In this document: positions 6,609 through 16,631 of the stretch, one piece after another
Layout: every line of letters begins with the position of its first letter
Position numbering within the stretch: position 1 is the first letter of the stretch
DNA from: Rhodoluna limnophila
GTDB taxonomy: Bacteria > Actinomycetota > Actinomycetes > Actinomycetales > Microbacteriaceae
DNA: 64,000 nucleotides
NCBI GenBank assembly: GCA_945883505.1
Contig: CAMCXL010000005.1
Span: 1 to 64,000, forward strand
Direction of reading: 5' to 3'
Notes under the pieces: generated by a model
Told to the model about the DNA's origin: nothing
Databases searched by the model: none
What the model saw: the letters and a program-made list of their open reading frames with translations, nothing else
Position numbers and translations under genes: made by a program

Positions 6609-8434
6609 TGGAAAAACCCATCATCAGACTGGTTACCTGCGGTTCGGTCGACGACGGCAAGTCGACCCTGATTGGTCGACTCTTAGTTGAAACAGACAGC
6701 GTCCCGGACGACACCGTAGATGCGGCCAAGTCAGTCCGTCGCTCTGGCTCAACAATCAAAGCAGGAGACATTGACTTCAGCCTTCTGACCGACGGCCTTG
6801 AGGCTGAGCGTGAGCAAGGCATCACAATCGATGTTGCTTACCGCTCAATGAATCTTCTGAATGGCCGTCGGCTAATTATTGCCGACGCTCCGGGTCACGA
6901 GCAATACACAAGGAACATGGCTGTTGCGGCATCCCGATCTGACTTTGCCCTAGTACTGGTTGATGCAACTCGTGGAATCAGAACCCAGACTCTTCGGCAC
7001 CTAACTATCTGCTCTCTGATGGGAGTCACAAAGATTGCCGTTGTCATCAACAAGCTAGACGGTGTTGGCTACAGCGAACAGGTATACAAAGACATTCAAG
7101 AAGGCCTGAAAGAAACCATCGAGCGCCTCGATATCAAAAACATTCACTTCGTTCCAGTCAGCGCCCTAGCTGGTGACAACGTGGTCTATGGAACAGAGAA
7201 TATGCCCTGGTACGACGGGCCTACCCTGCTCGAATACATCCAAGAGTGGGACGTCGAGGACAAAGGCGAGAATCTCCCAAGACTAAATGTTCAGATGATT
7301 TCTCGTGCTGAGAACTTTAGGGGTTTGGCCGGAACAATAGTGGGTGGAAAGTTTGCTGTTGGAGATGAAGTAGCTGTTCTTCCATCCAAGAAAACTGCCA
7401 AAATTTCCCAGATCGCAACCTTTAGTGGAGATCTGAAGGAAGCAGAAGACGGCAAAGCCGTCACCCTGGTTTTAGAACCCGATGTTGACGCAACCCGCGG
7501 CGATGTCATCGAGCTAGCCGATAAAGCATCTTTACCGGCTGATCGCTTTGCTGCAACCGTTGTTTGGCTCGGGGAGACTGATCTGATTCACTCCAAGAGC
7601 TACTTCTTGATTTCGGGCTCGACTCAGATTCCTGCCATTGTCACCAACATCAGGCATGTGCTGAACATAAATAACGGCGAGCATGATGCTGCAAGAGTTC
7701 TGAAGACCAACGAGATTGGTGTTGTTGAGTTGGCAACCGATGCACCAGTTGCACTCATCCCCTACAAACAGAACCGCTTCAAGGGGAACTTCATCCTGGT
7801 TGATCGCGCCACCATGAACACCGTAGGTGCTGGAATGGTGAAGCATTCGCTTCGAAGAAGTGCGAACGTCTCCGAGCATCACTACGATATTGATCGCGAT
7901 GCCAGAGCTGGCCAGAAGAACCAGAAAGCCAAGGTCATTTGGCTTACGGGACTTTCTGGCTCGGGTAAGTCGACTATCGCTAATGCCCTTGAGAAGGAGC
8001 TGTTCTCACTCGGTATGCATGCCTATGTTCTAGATGGTGACAACATGAGGCTCGGTCTCAACAAGGATCTTGGCTTTACTCGTGAAGACCGAGCGGAGAA
8101 CGTTCGTCGAGTCTCAGAGGTCGCACATTCTTTGTATGACGCAGGTCTGGTCACAATTGTTGCTCTGGTTAGCCCTTATGCAGAGGACAGGGCCCAAGCA
8201 AGAGCCCTGTTCCCAGAGGGCGACTTTGCTGAAGTTTGGGTCAAGACACCTGCCGAGGTTTGCGCGGAGCGCGACCCAAAAGGCTTATATAAGAAAGCCG
8301 CCGCTGGAGAACTCCCCAACTTGACCGGTGTTGGGCAAGAGTACGAGGTTGCAGATTCAGCCGAACTTGTTATTGACGGAACAGGGCTTGTGGACGAGAG
8401 TGTTGAGCTGTTAATCGAGAAGTTTTTTAGCTAA
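6608..8434 (+). CDS. cysN/cysC: Sulfate adenylyltransferase subunit 1 / adenylylsulfate kinase fusion (CysNC)
   Basis: 608 residues in two enzymes. Residues 1-430 are the GTPase subunit CysN: G1 GSVDDGKST (12-20), G3 DAPGHEQY (93-100), G4 NKLD (148-151), then two beta-barrel domains. From about 440 on there is APS kinase: P-loop GLSGSGKST (448-456), DGDNMR and ALVSPYAEDR. Together with CysD it converts sulfate to PAPS, the donor for sulfotransferases. The CysNC fusion is known in other bacteria. Its 3' end overlaps the convergent ABC transporter gene by 4 nt. Confidence 0.95.
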   Translation: MEKPIIRLVTCGSVDDGKSTLIGRLLVETDSVPDDTVDAAKSVRRSGSTIKAGDIDFSLLTDGLEAEREQGITIDVAYRSMNLLNGRRLIIADAPGHEQYTRNMAVAASRSDFALVLVDATRGIRTQTLRHLTICSLMGVTKIAVVINKLDGVGYSEQVYKDIQEGLKETIERLDIKNIHFVPVSALAGDNVVYGTENMPWYDGPTLLEYIQEWDVEDKGENLPRLNVQMISRAENFRGLAGTIVGGKFAVGDEVAVLPSKKTAKISQIATFSGDLKEAEDGKAVTLVLEPDVDATRGDVIELADKASLPADRFAATVVWLGETDLIHSKSYFLISGSTQIPAIVTNIRHVLNINNGEHDAARVLKTNEIGVVELATDAPVALIPYKQNRFKGNFILVDRATMNTVGAGMVKHSLRRSANVSEHHYDIDRDARAGQKNQKAKVIWLTGLSGSGKSTIANALEKELFSLGMHAYVLDGDNMRLGLNKDLGFTREDRAENVRRVSEVAHSLYDAGLVTIVALVSPYAEDRAQARALFPEGDFAEVWVKTPAEVCAERDPKGLYKKAAAGELPNLTGVGQEYEVADSAELVIDGTGLVDESVELLIEKFFS

Positions 8435-10269
8435 TCCTTTTCAACCCTCATGAGATCAACAACCCGTTCAACCGATGGATTTCTCGCGATTAGCTCCTTG
8501 AGCGTGCCGGAGTCTCTTACTAGCCCCTCCTCAACCAAAATAACTTTGTCAGCGTGCTGAATTGTATTCAAACGATGAGCAATGAGGACAACAGTCACTT
8601 TTCCCCTCATTGAATCAAGTGCCTTTTGAATCTCAGCCTCCGACTCGGCGTCTAAAGCTGAGGTTGCCTCGTCCATTATTAGTAGGCCTGGCTTTGTATA
8701 AAGCGCCCTAGCCAACCCGAGTCGTTGCATCTGACCTCCGGATAGCCCGTCTTGAAGCTTCCCGAGAGGCGTGTCTAATCCCTGAGGTAGTTCTGCAATC
8801 AGCTCGGTCAAGTTTGCAAGCCGGAGCGCTTCCAGGGCCTGCTCTCGACTTACCTCTTCCTCATTAATAGCTAAGGCAATATTGTCCAAAATTGTCCCAG
8901 AAACTAACCCTGGGCGTTGAGGGACGTAACTAACATTTCCAAGGCCAGAGGCATCACCTGAGGCTCTCGTTGAATCAATTCGAACGATAGCTCCGCTCGA
9001 TGGAGTCAGAACCGCACACAACAAGTCAGCAATTGTTGACTTGCCTGCGCCGGAGGGGCCCATGAGGGCCACTTGGGTGCCAGGCTGAACTTCAAAAGAC
9101 GCATTCCTGAGGGCGGGCTGGTCACCATCAGGGTATGAGAATGAAACTTCGCGAAACTCAACCCCTATCGGGGCATTCGATTCGACTAATTTGGGCGACC
9201 CAGAATTTTCCCCGCTTGTGATATTTCTGCGACCTGGCTCAACTTCACCACCCCTATTGAGCTCGAGAATTTCATGAGCAGTTCTAGCCGAGGGGATGAC
9301 TGCGTTGATTGTGAGAAGCGCACTTTGTAGCGGAAGGAGAGCTGCCGTGAGCCTAAACCCTCCAGAGAGAAAAACCCCGATGGTGGCAGCTGACGTTACT
9401 ATATCTCCGGCGAGGGCCTGAGATATAACAAACAGGGCAACGCCGACCAAAAGAGCGGCCTCGATAATGTACCTGGGCATTCCACTTAGGTAGTACAAGT
9501 TCGCAGCACTGTCAGCAGCGGCTGCTCTAGCCTTGTAAATTCCCTCAATGTACTTCTCACGTTTACCAAGAACAAGCAGTTCCCTGAAAACCGAGAGTAG
9601 GTCGCTGATTGCTGTGTTGGCTGCAACAGCACCCTCCGCTGCTATTTGTCCTGCCTTTGTCATCAATGAGCCCACAAAATACTGCATCACTAAGGAAATA
9701 AAGCCGAAGTACACGACTGCTGCCAGAGTGGCCCAAGGGTCTACAAAAAGAAAGCCTATACAAATCAGAACGAACAACATGGCCTCTGTTGCAAAGGAGT
9801 TTACTGCGTTCAAGAGAGCGTTAAATGCGGCCGGGGACCCGGCCTGAATCGCGTACATCGTCTCTTCGCGGGAGTGCTTTCGGGCGTCGCCCAAATCTCC
9901 ACCAAAGGCAATCTCGGCAATGGTCTTGGCTGATCGCGCTTCAACAGTTGCAACGAAGTATGCTGCCCGCCGTGTGAGAATCAACGAAAATAGAGCCTTT
10001 GCAAGAAAAAGAACCAGTACTGCAGCCGATACCAACGGCAGCGTTTGGGCATTAACCGCGGGAATCTGCAGACCTGCGAACTCAACCACCCGATTAGGAT
10101 CACTTCCAGATGTCAGAAAAATAGCTGTGGAAGTAACGACGAAGCCAATTGCAAGTATCCCAGCAAGATCAAGGACGGAGAGAAAGGCCCGAAGTCCGGT
10201 AAGGAAATACCACTTAGATCTCTCGCTCGGTGTCATGAACGCCAAACTTGACTTGATTGCTTTAAGCAT
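8431..10269 (-). CDS. ABC exporter, fused permease and ATPase (flippase type)
   Basis: 612 residues. There are about six membrane segments in residues 20-330, then a nucleotide-binding domain with Walker A GPSGAGKST (404-412), signature LSGGQ (509-513), Walker B LLIMDE (529-534) and switch AHRLNT. This half-transporter layout and the sequence style match lipid-linked oligosaccharide flippases (PglK) and MsbA-like exporters, which would suit the nearby glycan genes. The substrate cannot be read from sequence. It converges on cysNC with a 4-nt overlap. Confidence 0.85.
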   Translation of the reverse strand: MLKAIKSSLAFMTPSERSKWYFLTGLRAFLSVLDLAGILAIGFVVTSTAIFLTSGSDPNRVVEFAGLQIPAVNAQTLPLVSAAVLVLFLAKALFSLILTRRAAYFVATVEARSAKTIAEIAFGGDLGDARKHSREETMYAIQAGSPAAFNALLNAVNSFATEAMLFVLICIGFLFVDPWATLAAVVYFGFISLVMQYFVGSLMTKAGQIAAEGAVAANTAISDLLSVFRELLVLGKREKYIEGIYKARAAAADSAANLYYLSGMPRYIIEAALLVGVALFVISQALAGDIVTSAATIGVFLSGGFRLTAALLPLQSALLTINAVIPSARTAHEILELNRGGEVEPGRRNITSGENSGSPKLVESNAPIGVEFREVSFSYPDGDQPALRNASFEVQPGTQVALMGPSGAGKSTIADLLCAVLTPSSGAIVRIDSTRASGDASGLGNVSYVPQRPGLVSGTILDNIALAINEEEVSREQALEALRLANLTELIAELPQGLDTPLGKLQDGLSGGQMQRLGLARALYTKPGLLIMDEATSALDAESEAEIQKALDSMRGKVTVVLIAHRLNTIQHADKVILVEEGLVRDSGTLKELIARNPSVERVVDLMRVEKD

Positions 10270-10301
10270 CCCATAAGTCTAAAGCTCGGTTGATATATTT
10301 G

Positions 10302-10393
10302 CGGAGACGAGAGGATTTGAACCTCCGAGGGGCTTTTAAAACCCCTACCTCATTAGCAGTGAGGCGCACTCGACCGGGCTATGCGACGTCTCC
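10302..10393 (-). tRNA. tRNA-Ser (anticodon GCT)
   Basis: 92 nt class II tRNA. Acceptor stem GGAGACG/CGTCTCC, anticodon loop CTGCTAA, a long variable arm with GGGGTTTTAAAAGCCCC, and T-loop GGTTCAAATCC. CCA is not encoded. Confidence 0.95.
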
Positions 10394-10473
10394 AGGCTCC
10401 TAACTCTATCGCAATTGATGGGATGCGGTGAGTACAGTAAGTCCTTAGAAGCCAATAGTTTGAGGAGCTCACC

Positions 10474-11223
10474 ATGTTGATCCCCGTTAAAGTTTTGCAA
10501 AGGTTCTGGAGAGTCACCCCATCCGGAGTGGTCCACGTTGGAGCTCATTCAGCCGAGGAATTAAGGGATTACGAGACTTATGGTTTTGGGCCTGTTGTTT
10601 GGGTAGAGGCCCAACCCAATCTCGTTTCAGAACTTAAGATGCGAATAGAAGCTCCGTCTGAGGTGTTAGAAGCCCTAGTTTGGGACACATCCGGAGAGAG
10701 AATGTCTCTCAAAGTGACAAACAATGGCCAGTCCTCAAGCGTATTCGAGTTTGGGACACATGTAATTGACTATCCAGAAATTGAGGTTGTTGATGAAATT
10801 TCGTTGAGCACTAAAAGGTTGGATGAAATTCTGCCTAGAGACTTTCATCACAATTTCCTAAACATAGACATTCAAGGGGCGGAATACCAAGCCCTGAAGG
10901 GGCTGGGGTTGCTCATCAAAAGATTTAACTATATTTACCTTGAAGTTAATAGGGGGCAGGTCTATAACGGAATTAATCAAGTGGTTGACATAGATAGCCT
11001 TTTAGAGGAATCAGGGTTCCTTCGAGTGGCAACTGTTTGGACTTCTGCATCTTGGGGCGACGCGCTGTACATGAAGCGAGACCTCGCCGATCTAGTATTC
11101 GGAGGGCGTTTTGGTCTCAGAGTAAGGATCGTGTTATTTGGGATTTGGAAGAATCAAGTTTTAAGGAACTTATACCGCCGACTCGTTAAGAAACTGTTAG
11201 TGAAATCCAGGCAGTTAATCTGA
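10474..11223 (+). CDS. FkbM-family methyltransferase
   Basis: 249 residues with GAGGAG before the ATG. The SAM-binding start VVHVGAHSAEE (motif I), then VEAQP and the FkbM-typical NIDIQGAEYQALKG are visible. Such enzymes O-methylate sugars or small molecules, often in surface-glycan clusters. The gene stands alone between tRNA-Ser and the convergent LCP gene, which it overlaps by 9 nt. The acceptor is unknown. Confidence 0.85.
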   Translation: MLIPVKVLQRFWRVTPSGVVHVGAHSAEELRDYETYGFGPVVWVEAQPNLVSELKMRIEAPSEVLEALVWDTSGERMSLKVTNNGQSSSVFEFGTHVIDYPEIEVVDEISLSTKRLDEILPRDFHHNFLNIDIQGAEYQALKGLGLLIKRFNYIYLEVNRGQVYNGINQVVDIDSLLEESGFLRVATVWTSASWGDALYMKRDLADLVFGGRFGLRVRIVLFGIWKNQVLRNLYRRLVKKLLVKSRQLI

Positions 11224-12459
11224 ACAAAGCTCGGTAGCAGCATTGGTACCTCTTGCCCACTCGGGCAAAACATCTTCATTAGCCTCGGTTGCTTCACCGG
11301 TTTCAGCCTCAACAGCATCCGGTTCCTTGAGGGTCGCACCAAAGCCAGTATTGGCTTTTTTAATCAGGACAGGCTGATCATTGGCGATTCGATCGAAGAT
11401 CAGCTGAGCCTGGTCGTAAATCGGCTCAACTCTTCCAGCTTCGCTTCCCGATAGTCCGCCACGTGATGGAACCTGTAAGAAAGTCATCTTGTCTAGGTCA
11501 ACATCCCTTAGTGCCCCAGCCAAGGCAACCATGGTTCCAAGGTCGGTCATGGAATCAGAGAGCTTCATATTTCTAGCTGCAGCGTTAGCCAGGCTATACA
11601 TGTATATCGGGTTGTTTAAGACTCCTTCGTTCTTTACCTTTCTGAGTAAAGAAGTGAGAAATACCTGCTGGTTAGAAATACGGGCAAGGTCAGAGCCATC
11701 TCCAACTCCGTATCTAGTTCTAAGAAAAGCTAGTGCTTCTCTTCCCTGGAGGGTGTGAACACCGGCATCAAGCTTGAGCTTTGACTTTGGGTCATCGATT
11801 GGGTTGGCAACACAAACCTCAACACCGCCGATAGCGTTAGACATCTCGATCACCCCGCGAAAGTCGATTACCCCCAGGTAAGGAATTCTGACTCCCGTTA
11901 GAGCCTGAACGGTGAGTAGTGTGCAGACAGGACCGCCGTATGCAATAGATGAGTTGATCTGCTGCCTGCTCATGGCCGAGAAGGCTCCGCCTTCTGGGTT
12001 TGGGCAGGCAGGAATTGGAACAAGAAGATCTCTAGGGAAAGAAAGAGCAACTGCATTCTTTCTGTCAGCGGAGATGTGAAGAAGCATGATGACATCGGCA
12101 AGTTCTGACTCTTCGTTGCCAAAGCCCGCTCCTTGGCCCTGCCTCGTATCTGAGCCAACCAAAAGTAAGTTGATTGGGCCGTTGAGGTCTTCAACACCCG
12201 GTTGAGCAAAGGCGTTTCCTTCAGCATCGATCAGCTGAATGTTGTTTTCTTTCAAGGTGTTCGAAAGCTGGAAAACCGAGATTCCTGTAACTGCTAAGAC
12301 AGCGCCCATGCCAACCGCAAGGCCCTTGAAGCCCCAGCGAACGTATTTGCGCCAAGGAGCCGGCGATTTCTGGTTGCCATGACGAGGGGTTTCTTTTTTT
12401 GGACCCGTTGGGGGTCTCACTACTCTTCGCGTAGCGAAGTTTGGCAGTTGATCTGACAA
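11215..12459 (-). CDS. LytR-CpsA-Psr (LCP) family protein
   Basis: 414 residues. A basic, Pro-rich cytoplasmic N-terminus is followed by one membrane segment at about 48-68, then the extracellular LCP domain: VGSDTRQGQG, ADVIMLLHISADR, SFPRDLLVPIP and ALAFLRTRYG with the conserved Arg/Asp residues. LCP enzymes transfer lipid-linked glycopolymers (teichoic acid, arabinogalactan or capsule) onto peptidoglycan. In this window the obvious candidate substrate is the glycan made by the neu locus, but that is inference. The C-terminal 50 residues are acidic and low-complexity. Confidence 0.9.
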   Translation of the reverse strand: MSDQLPNFATRRVVRPPTGPKKETPRHGNQKSPAPWRKYVRWGFKGLAVGMGAVLAVTGISVFQLSNTLKENNIQLIDAEGNAFAQPGVEDLNGPINLLLVGSDTRQGQGAGFGNEESELADVIMLLHISADRKNAVALSFPRDLLVPIPACPNPEGGAFSAMSRQQINSSIAYGGPVCTLLTVQALTGVRIPYLGVIDFRGVIEMSNAIGGVEVCVANPIDDPKSKLKLDAGVHTLQGREALAFLRTRYGVGDGSDLARISNQQVFLTSLLRKVKNEGVLNNPIYMYSLANAAARNMKLSDSMTDLGTMVALAGALRDVDLDKMTFLQVPSRGGLSGSEAGRVEPIYDQAQLIFDRIANDQPVLIKKANTGFGATLKEPDAVEAETGEATEANEDVLPEWARGTNAATELCSD

Positions 12460-12550
12460 GTTAGCTTTTCTCCCTCGAGGAACCTGTCCCCAATTCTATT
12501 GAAGGGTCCCAGAAAGGCCCTCTAAGCTCAGCTGATTGGCAGATAATCAA

Positions 12551-12638
12551 TGGCGGAGGCCGTGGGATTCGAACCCACGAAACATTTCTGTTCACTGGTT
12601 TTCAAGACCAGCTCCATCGGCCGCTCGGACAGACCTCC
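12551..12638 (-). tRNA. tRNA-Ser (anticodon TGA)
   Basis: Class II tRNA with acceptor GGAGGTC/GGCCTCC, anticodon loop CTTGAAA, long variable arm and T-loop GGTTCGAATCC. CCA is encoded (complement of 12551-12553). Confidence 0.95.
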
Positions 12639-12667
12639 GTGAAAGAGTTTATAGGAAAGCCAGACAG

Positions 12668-13513
12668 CTAGCGCTGCCTAGAGAACAAGATGCCCTCAAA
12701 CCCAGCCAAAACCCTTGCAACCCCATCATCGGTCACCGATGAGGTCACATCGGTTGCAGCAAGCTGCACTTCCTCTGGGGCCTGACCCATGGCAAAGGCT
12801 AATCCGCCATTTCCCTTAGCCCACTGAAACATCTCTATATCGTTTCTTCCATCGCCCATGACGAGTACTTGATCTTTTGATATCCCAAGGCGTGCTCTTT
12901 GGTTCTCCAGAGCACTTGCCTTGGTGACTCCCTTGGGAGAGATATCCAGCCATGCCGTATAACCAATTGCATAGCTCACCGAGGAAAGACCGATCTTTGA
13001 AATCAAACCTAAGAACTCATCAACATCGTGCTCGGGGGATAAAACCACCACCCGACTCACCGGGTGGTGCATTAGCTCGTCCAAGGGAGTCTCAAAGTTT
13101 TGATCTCCCAGAGCATAGGAAGGAAATGGTCGATGGAAGCGGTAGCTTCCATCAACGTCTTCAACTGCGAAGTGTGCATCAGGTAGATGCTCAATCAACT
13201 GGGCTAAAACTTCAGCAGGCTCAAAGGTCACAACGTCACTTATCTTGAAGCCCCGAGGGTGTTCTGCATCGAGCTCAACTGTGACGGCTCCGTTGGAGCT
13301 AACAACATAGCCGTGCTCAATGCCTAGGTCTCTAACAACCGGAACTGCGTTTGCTGCCGCTCGACCGGTTGCGACTATTACCTCGTGGCCGAGGTCTTTG
13401 ACCCTTGACACTTCCTTGATGACCTCAGGAGATAAAAAGCCATCGTCGTGAACAAGCGTTCCGTCGATGTCAAGACCTATTAACCAGCGATCACTTGGAG
13501 AAAGGTTAGGCAT
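12668..13513 (-). CDS. HAD-superfamily hydrolase, Cof type
   Basis: 281 residues. Motif I DIDGTLVHDDG is near the N-terminus (nucleophile Asp in GLDIDGT), motif II is VATGRA, and motifs III/IV are the Lys in PKGVTKASAL and MGDGRNDIEMF. The large type-IIB cap between motifs II and III identifies the Cof subgroup, which dephosphorylates sugar phosphates or flavin-type substrates. It is 26 nt upstream of serS on the same strand order (serS is transcribed first). The exact substrate is unknown. Confidence 0.85.
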   Translation of the reverse strand: MPNLSPSDRWLIGLDIDGTLVHDDGFLSPEVIKEVSRVKDLGHEVIVATGRAAANAVPVVRDLGIEHGYVVSSNGAVTVELDAEHPRGFKISDVVTFEPAEVLAQLIEHLPDAHFAVEDVDGSYRFHRPFPSYALGDQNFETPLDELMHHPVSRVVVLSPEHDVDEFLGLISKIGLSSVSYAIGYTAWLDISPKGVTKASALENQRARLGISKDQVLVMGDGRNDIEMFQWAKGNGGLAFAMGQAPEEVQLAATDVTSSVTDDGVARVLAGFEGILFSRQR

Positions 13514-13539
13514 GCTCGAGAAGTTCTCTTTTGCTCTTC

Positions 13540-14808
13540 TTATTTGCTCTTAGGGCGAATGAATTCTTCGCCGCCCAGGTATGGGCGAAGCGAAGCTGGA
13601 ATCTTCACCGAGCCATCGGCTTGCTGGTGATTTTCCAAAATCGCCACCAACCATCTAGTTGTTGCAAGAGTTCCGTTCAAGGTGGCAGCGGTAGCGGTCT
13701 TGCCGTCTTCGGTTCGGTACCGCACGTTTAATCTTCTGGCCTGGTAGGTAGTGCAGTTAGAAGTTGAGGTCAACTCTCTGTAATCACCCTGAGTTGGAAC
13801 CCAAGCCTCAGCGTCGTACTTTCTAGCGGCCGAGGAACCGAGATCTCCTGCTGCTGTATCGATAACTCGATATGGTAGATCACAAGCCTGCAACATTTCT
13901 TCCTGGAAAGCTAAAAGTTTCTGATGCTCCGCTTCTGCTTGCTCTGGCGCAATGTAGCTAAACATTTCAAGCTTGTTGAACTGGTGGACCCTAAGAATTC
14001 CACGAGTATCTTTTCCGTGGCTTCCTGCTTCACGTCGATAGCAAGTGGACCAACCCGCGTAGCGAAGTGGTCCGTCTGCTAGCTCGATGATCTCGTCCCG
14101 GTGGTAGCCAGCGAGGGCAACCTCGCTGGTTCCAGTTAGATACAACTCGTCTGCTGGGAGGTAGTAGATCTCGTCGGCGTGCTCGCCCAAGAATCCTGTT
14201 CCTCCCATGATTTCTGGTCTAACAAGGGTCGGGGTAATAAGTGCTGTAAAGCCCGCCTTGGTCGCCTTATCAAGAGCCAGGTTCATTAGAGCTAGCTCAA
14301 GCCTTGCTCCCATTCCCTTGAGGAAGTAGAAGCGAGATCCCGAAATCTTTGCTCCACGCTCGATATCAATGACGTCAAGTGATTCACCTAGAGCAACGTG
14401 GTCAAGAGGTTCAAACCCAAAGGCCGGCTTCTCCCCAACTTCCTTCACAACAACGAAGTCCTTTTCGCCACCTGCTGGCACACCTTCAAGAACAATATTC
14501 TCGATCTGCCAGATGATCTTGTCTAATTCTTCGGCTGCAAGGTTGGCTGATTCATTCGCTGCTTTGACCTTGCCGGCTAGTTCCTGAGCTGCTGCAACTA
14601 GTCCAGCTTTCTCTTCTTTGGGGGCAGTTGAGACAAGTTTGGAGTGAGCGTTTTGCTCGGCGCGAAGAGATTCGAACTCGGCTAGCGCCTTACGGCGCTT
14701 GGCGTCAGCCTCTGCGGCTTGATCGACGAGTTTCTCATCGCGCCCCCTGGCGCGCTGAGAGGCCTTAATGGCTTCTGGGTTTTCCCGAAGTAGATTGAGG
14801 TCGATCAC
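13540..14808 (-). CDS. serS: Seryl-tRNA synthetase
   Basis: About 422 residues from the GTG at 14808, chosen because the family begins (M/V)[16 protein letters not shown]; an upstream ATG at 14823 would add only MYPLG. The long coiled-coil arm (residues about 30-105) is followed by the class II core with motif 2 [20 protein letters not shown] and a motif 3 region ending [23 protein letters not shown] -10-like box ends 6 nt before the GTG, so a leaderless transcript is plausible. It charges tRNA-Ser; two tRNA-Ser genes are nearby. Confidence 0.95.
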   Translation of the reverse strand: MIDLNLLRENPEAIKASQRARGRDEKLVDQAAEADAKRRKALAEFESLRAEQNAHSKLVSTAPKEEKAGLVAAAQELAGKVKAANESANLAAEELDKIIWQIENIVLEGVPAGGEKDFVVVKEVGEKPAFGFEPLDHVALGESLDVIDIERGAKISGSRFYFLKGMGARLELALMNLALDKATKAGFTALITPTLVRPEIMGGTGFLGEHADEIYYLPADELYLTGTSEVALAGYHRDEIIELADGPLRYAGWSTCYRREAGSHGKDTRGILRVHQFNKLEMFSYIAPEQAEAEHQKLLAFQEEMLQACDLPYRVIDTAAGDLGSSAARKYDAEAWVPTQGDYRELTSTSNCTTYQARRLNVRYRTEDGKTATAATLNGTLATTRWLVAILENHQQADGSVKIPASLRPYLGGEEFIRPKSK

Positions 14809-14865
14809 ACCTAAAGGATACAAGAGGTGGATTACGTTTTGACCTCAGGCCTTGGCAGTAAAGAG

Positions 14866-15498
14866 TTATTTTGAGGCTTGGATGAAGAAGGTTCCCTCGG
14901 AGCGATGTTCAATCTTCTCTAATTCTGGATAAGGGCCGTTCTGGAACTCCAATAAAATTGGATTCTTAAATCCGGCAGAAATCAGAAGCTCCTCCGCCAT
15001 GGCCGGGGTGGGGTGCCATTTATGGACGTGGCCGAATCTCGAGTTGAGAAGAAACATGACCATCTCGGATTTGTGAAATGGGTAGCTCAAAAGACTGCGG
15101 TTGAACTGCCATGAAGCTTCTAATGGCTCGCTCTTGTGTTTATCAATAAACTCTTCAGCTATGAGTTTGTAGTCTGGAAGAGCTAACCGTATAGTGCCAC
15201 CTGGAGAAAGAAATTTGAAACAGGATTTTAGAAGCTCCTGCGCCTCCCAGTAGTAAATGTGTTCTAAGAAGTGAGACGAGTATATCAAATCAATGGAATC
15301 AGCTGGGTAGGCCAGCCTTCTCGCGTCCTTGTAGAGAATCCTCTTATCCCAAGATTTCATATGTTCCGGCTTAAGAAGTCCTAGCAATCTCATGAGTTTT
15401 TTTAGTAACGGTACTCTCGATAACAAAACATTTGGAGAATAGTCGATGTTGATATAAGCTTCAACGGCGTTTTCTCCGGAACCAATATTAAGTTTCAC
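14866..15498 (-). CDS. Class I SAM-dependent methyltransferase
   Basis: 210 residues. The N-terminus MKLNIGSGENAVEAYINIDY is a motif I of the type found in glycan-cluster methyltransferases; SIDLIYSSHFLEHIYYWEA and PGGTIRLALPDYK are motifs post-I to III. The acceptor is unknown. It sits alone between serS and pheA, an unusual insertion among housekeeping genes, which suggests acquired cargo similar to the FkbM gene at 10474. Confidence 0.8.
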   Translation of the reverse strand: MKLNIGSGENAVEAYINIDYSPNVLLSRVPLLKKLMRLLGLLKPEHMKSWDKRILYKDARRLAYPADSIDLIYSSHFLEHIYYWEAQELLKSCFKFLSPGGTIRLALPDYKLIAEEFIDKHKSEPLEASWQFNRSLLSYPFHKSEMVMFLLNSRFGHVHKWHPTPAMAEELLISAGFKNPILLEFQNGPYPELEKIEHRSEGTFFIQASK

Positions 15499-15612
15499 TT
15501 TTCTCCATCCCTTAAGGTCTAAGGCCTTTTGGCCTTGATTCCCGTGATTCCTTATTCAACTGGCGAACTCGTTCCTTGAACGCATCCTGATGAGATAACT
15601 GCTCCTGCTGGA

Positions 15613-16563
15613 CTAGCGCAGGTTCCTCAGGCTACGAAGCCACTTACTCGCATCCTCATACTGACCATTTGAGTTATTTCCCGAAGGAGCGGTCTGCTGC
15701 TTATCTGCTCTTGGGTAAGAACCAAGGAAGCTCACCTTCGGGCTGAATCTGTGAAGCCCTGCAAGGGCTTCACCGACTGATTCATCCAGCACATGTCCCT
15801 CAGCATCAATGTTGAACCTGTAGCGACCAAGTCTGTCCCCAATTGGTCTCGACTCAATCCTTGTTAGATTCACACCCCTGGTTGCAAACTGCTCAAGCAT
15901 CTCAAGCAGTGCTCCTGGTCGATCAGTTGGGAGCTCAACAATCACTGATGTCTTGTCTGCTCCAGTTGGCTTTGGCAGGTCGCCTGCCAAGCCAATCTGA
16001 ATGAACCTTGTCTGGGCCTGCTTGTTCTCGCCGATGTTTTTGGCCAGGACAATCAGTTTGTGGTGGTTTGTGATGGTCGGTGCAGCGATAGCTGCATCCG
16101 CCTGATCTGAAGATAGTAGTCCCGCAGCTGCCGCTGCAGTTGAAGTTGCAGGTAAGTGAACATGCTTAGGAAGTTTTTCAAGCAACCACTTGCGACTCTG
16201 AGCGTAGGCAACCGGATGGGTTGCGATTGTTTTCACTTCTGCAAGCTTTGTTCCAGGTCTTGCAACCAAGTTGAAGCTAACTGGAACTAGATACTCTCCG
16301 TAGATTCTGATCTTGTCTGTGCCCGCGAGCGCATCCAGTGTTGCCGATACTCCTCCTTCGATGGAGTTCTCAACAGGAATGATTGCTCTTTTGGCCTTGC
16401 CTGAGATAACGAGTTCAATGGCCTCGGCAACATGATTCACAGGAATCTTCTTGGCGTTTTTGGATTCCTTCACCTGAGCTAGGGCTAGCTCAGTGAAGGT
16501 TCCAACTGGGCCTAGGTATGCAAAGGTCATGTTGGAGATAGGTTTTGATTTCTTGGCAGGCAT
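15613..16563 (-). CDS. pheA: Prephenate dehydratase
   Basis: 316 residues. Monofunctional enzyme converting prephenate to phenylpyruvate for phenylalanine synthesis. The catalytic domain begins FAYLGPVGTFTELAL, with the catalytic TRF motif in QAQTRFIQI. The C-terminal ACT domain has RPGALLEMLEQFATRGVNLTRIESRP (allosteric Phe binding) and GRYRFNIDAEGH. The first 12 residues may be dispensable, since an ATG at MTFAYLG fits the family start. Confidence 0.95.
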   Translation of the reverse strand: MPAKKSKPISNMTFAYLGPVGTFTELALAQVKESKNAKKIPVNHVAEAIELVISGKAKRAIIPVENSIEGGVSATLDALAGTDKIRIYGEYLVPVSFNLVARPGTKLAEVKTIATHPVAYAQSRKWLLEKLPKHVHLPATSTAAAAAGLLSSDQADAAIAAPTITNHHKLIVLAKNIGENKQAQTRFIQIGLAGDLPKPTGADKTSVIVELPTDRPGALLEMLEQFATRGVNLTRIESRPIGDRLGRYRFNIDAEGHVLDESVGEALAGLHRFSPKVSFLGSYPRADKQQTAPSGNNSNGQYEDASKWLRSLRNLR

Positions 16564-16631
16564 AACAACAAGGTTAGAGCCAATGGAGGGATATTCGCCA
16601 ACGCTAGAAAGCCTTGGGCGTACTTCTTTAT

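Noticed and set aside
15499-15612. 40-codon minus-strand frame between pheA and the methyltransferase
   Set aside because: No start codon, length expected by chance; pheA already ends at its normal place.
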